From Verrucomicrobiaceae bacterium (GTDB lineage Bacteria; Verrucomicrobiota; Verrucomicrobiia; Verrucomicrobiales; Verrucomicrobiaceae), in assembly GCA_947463285.1 (NCBI GenBank), contig CANHTV010000212.1, positions 1-6,660 of the forward strand: a stretch of 6,660 nucleotides of DNA, in the 5' to 3' direction. The stretch's first letter is position 1; each line of letters opens with the position of its first letter. The notes beneath the pieces are model-generated. The model was given only the letters and a program-made list of their open reading frames with translations. It did not search any database and had not been told where the DNA came from. Made by a program: the position numbers and the translations under genes. Positions 6,623 to 6,660 of the stretch are shown here, piece after piece.

Positions 6623-6660
6623 ATGGATCGCCGAGACTTCCTCAAAACCAGCACCGCTGC
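6623..6660 (+). CDS. Start of a Tat-exported protein, cut by window end
   Basis: The ATG at 6623 opens a frame reading MDRRDFLKTSTA to the window end. RRDFLK is a near-consensus twin-arginine motif, so this is almost certainly the N-terminus of a Tat substrate. In Verrucomicrobiota and Planctomycetota such leaders are frequent on DUF1501, DUF1552, Gfo/Idh/MocA-type oxidoreductase and sulfatase-like proteins, but only 12 codons are visible and the product cannot be named. It is divergent from the phosphoesterase gene. Confidence 0.72.
   Translation, partial: MDRRDFLKTSTA

Overview
The window looks like ordinary chromosome from a moderately GC-rich, Gram-negative bacterium of the Planctomycetota/Verrucomicrobiota group, most likely a Verrucomicrobiaceae-type organism (Prosthecobacter/Verrucomicrobium-like). 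The main pointers are a DUF1501 protein of the form common in that group, two genes opening with Tat twin-arginine leaders, and start codons that almost all lack a Shine-Dalgarno sequence. The taxonomic placement is inferred from family knowledge and protein style, not from a marker gene.

Layout. (i) 1-1290, plus: the 3' part of a DUF1501 gene whose 5' end lies outside the window. (ii) 1291-1509: a 219-base intergenic stretch with no convincing element. (iii) 1510-3638, plus: a glycerate 2-kinase followed after 77 bases by fabD (malonyl-CoA:ACP transacylase). A hairpin lies between the two genes and a strong intrinsic terminator follows fabD. (iv) 3688-4485, minus: a small protein kinase-fold enzyme of the lipopolysaccharide kinase (Kdo/WaaP) type, convergent with fabD. 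(v) 4633-5682, plus: a membrane acyltransferase of the acyltransferase-3 family, divergent from the kinase. (vi) 5688-6581, minus: a Tat-exported calcineurin-like metallophosphoesterase, tail-to-tail with the acyltransferase with 5 bases between stop codons. (vii) 6623-6660, plus: the first 12 codons of another Tat-exported protein, divergent from the phosphoesterase across 41 bases and cut by the window end.

How the genes relate. Glycerate kinase (central carbon/glycolate salvage) and FabD (fatty-acid synthesis) are metabolic housekeeping genes that may share a transcript. The kinase and the acyltransferase both belong to families that decorate cell-surface glycans or lipids and are divergently arranged, so they could act on the same envelope polymer, but nothing in the sequence proves this. 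The DUF1501 protein, the phosphoesterase and the final partial gene are exported or probably exported proteins. I see no mobile element, CRISPR array, tRNA or rRNA, and no evidence for a novel defence or biosynthetic system. The most notable structural detail is that the fabD terminator hairpin doubles as the last codons of the opposing kinase gene.
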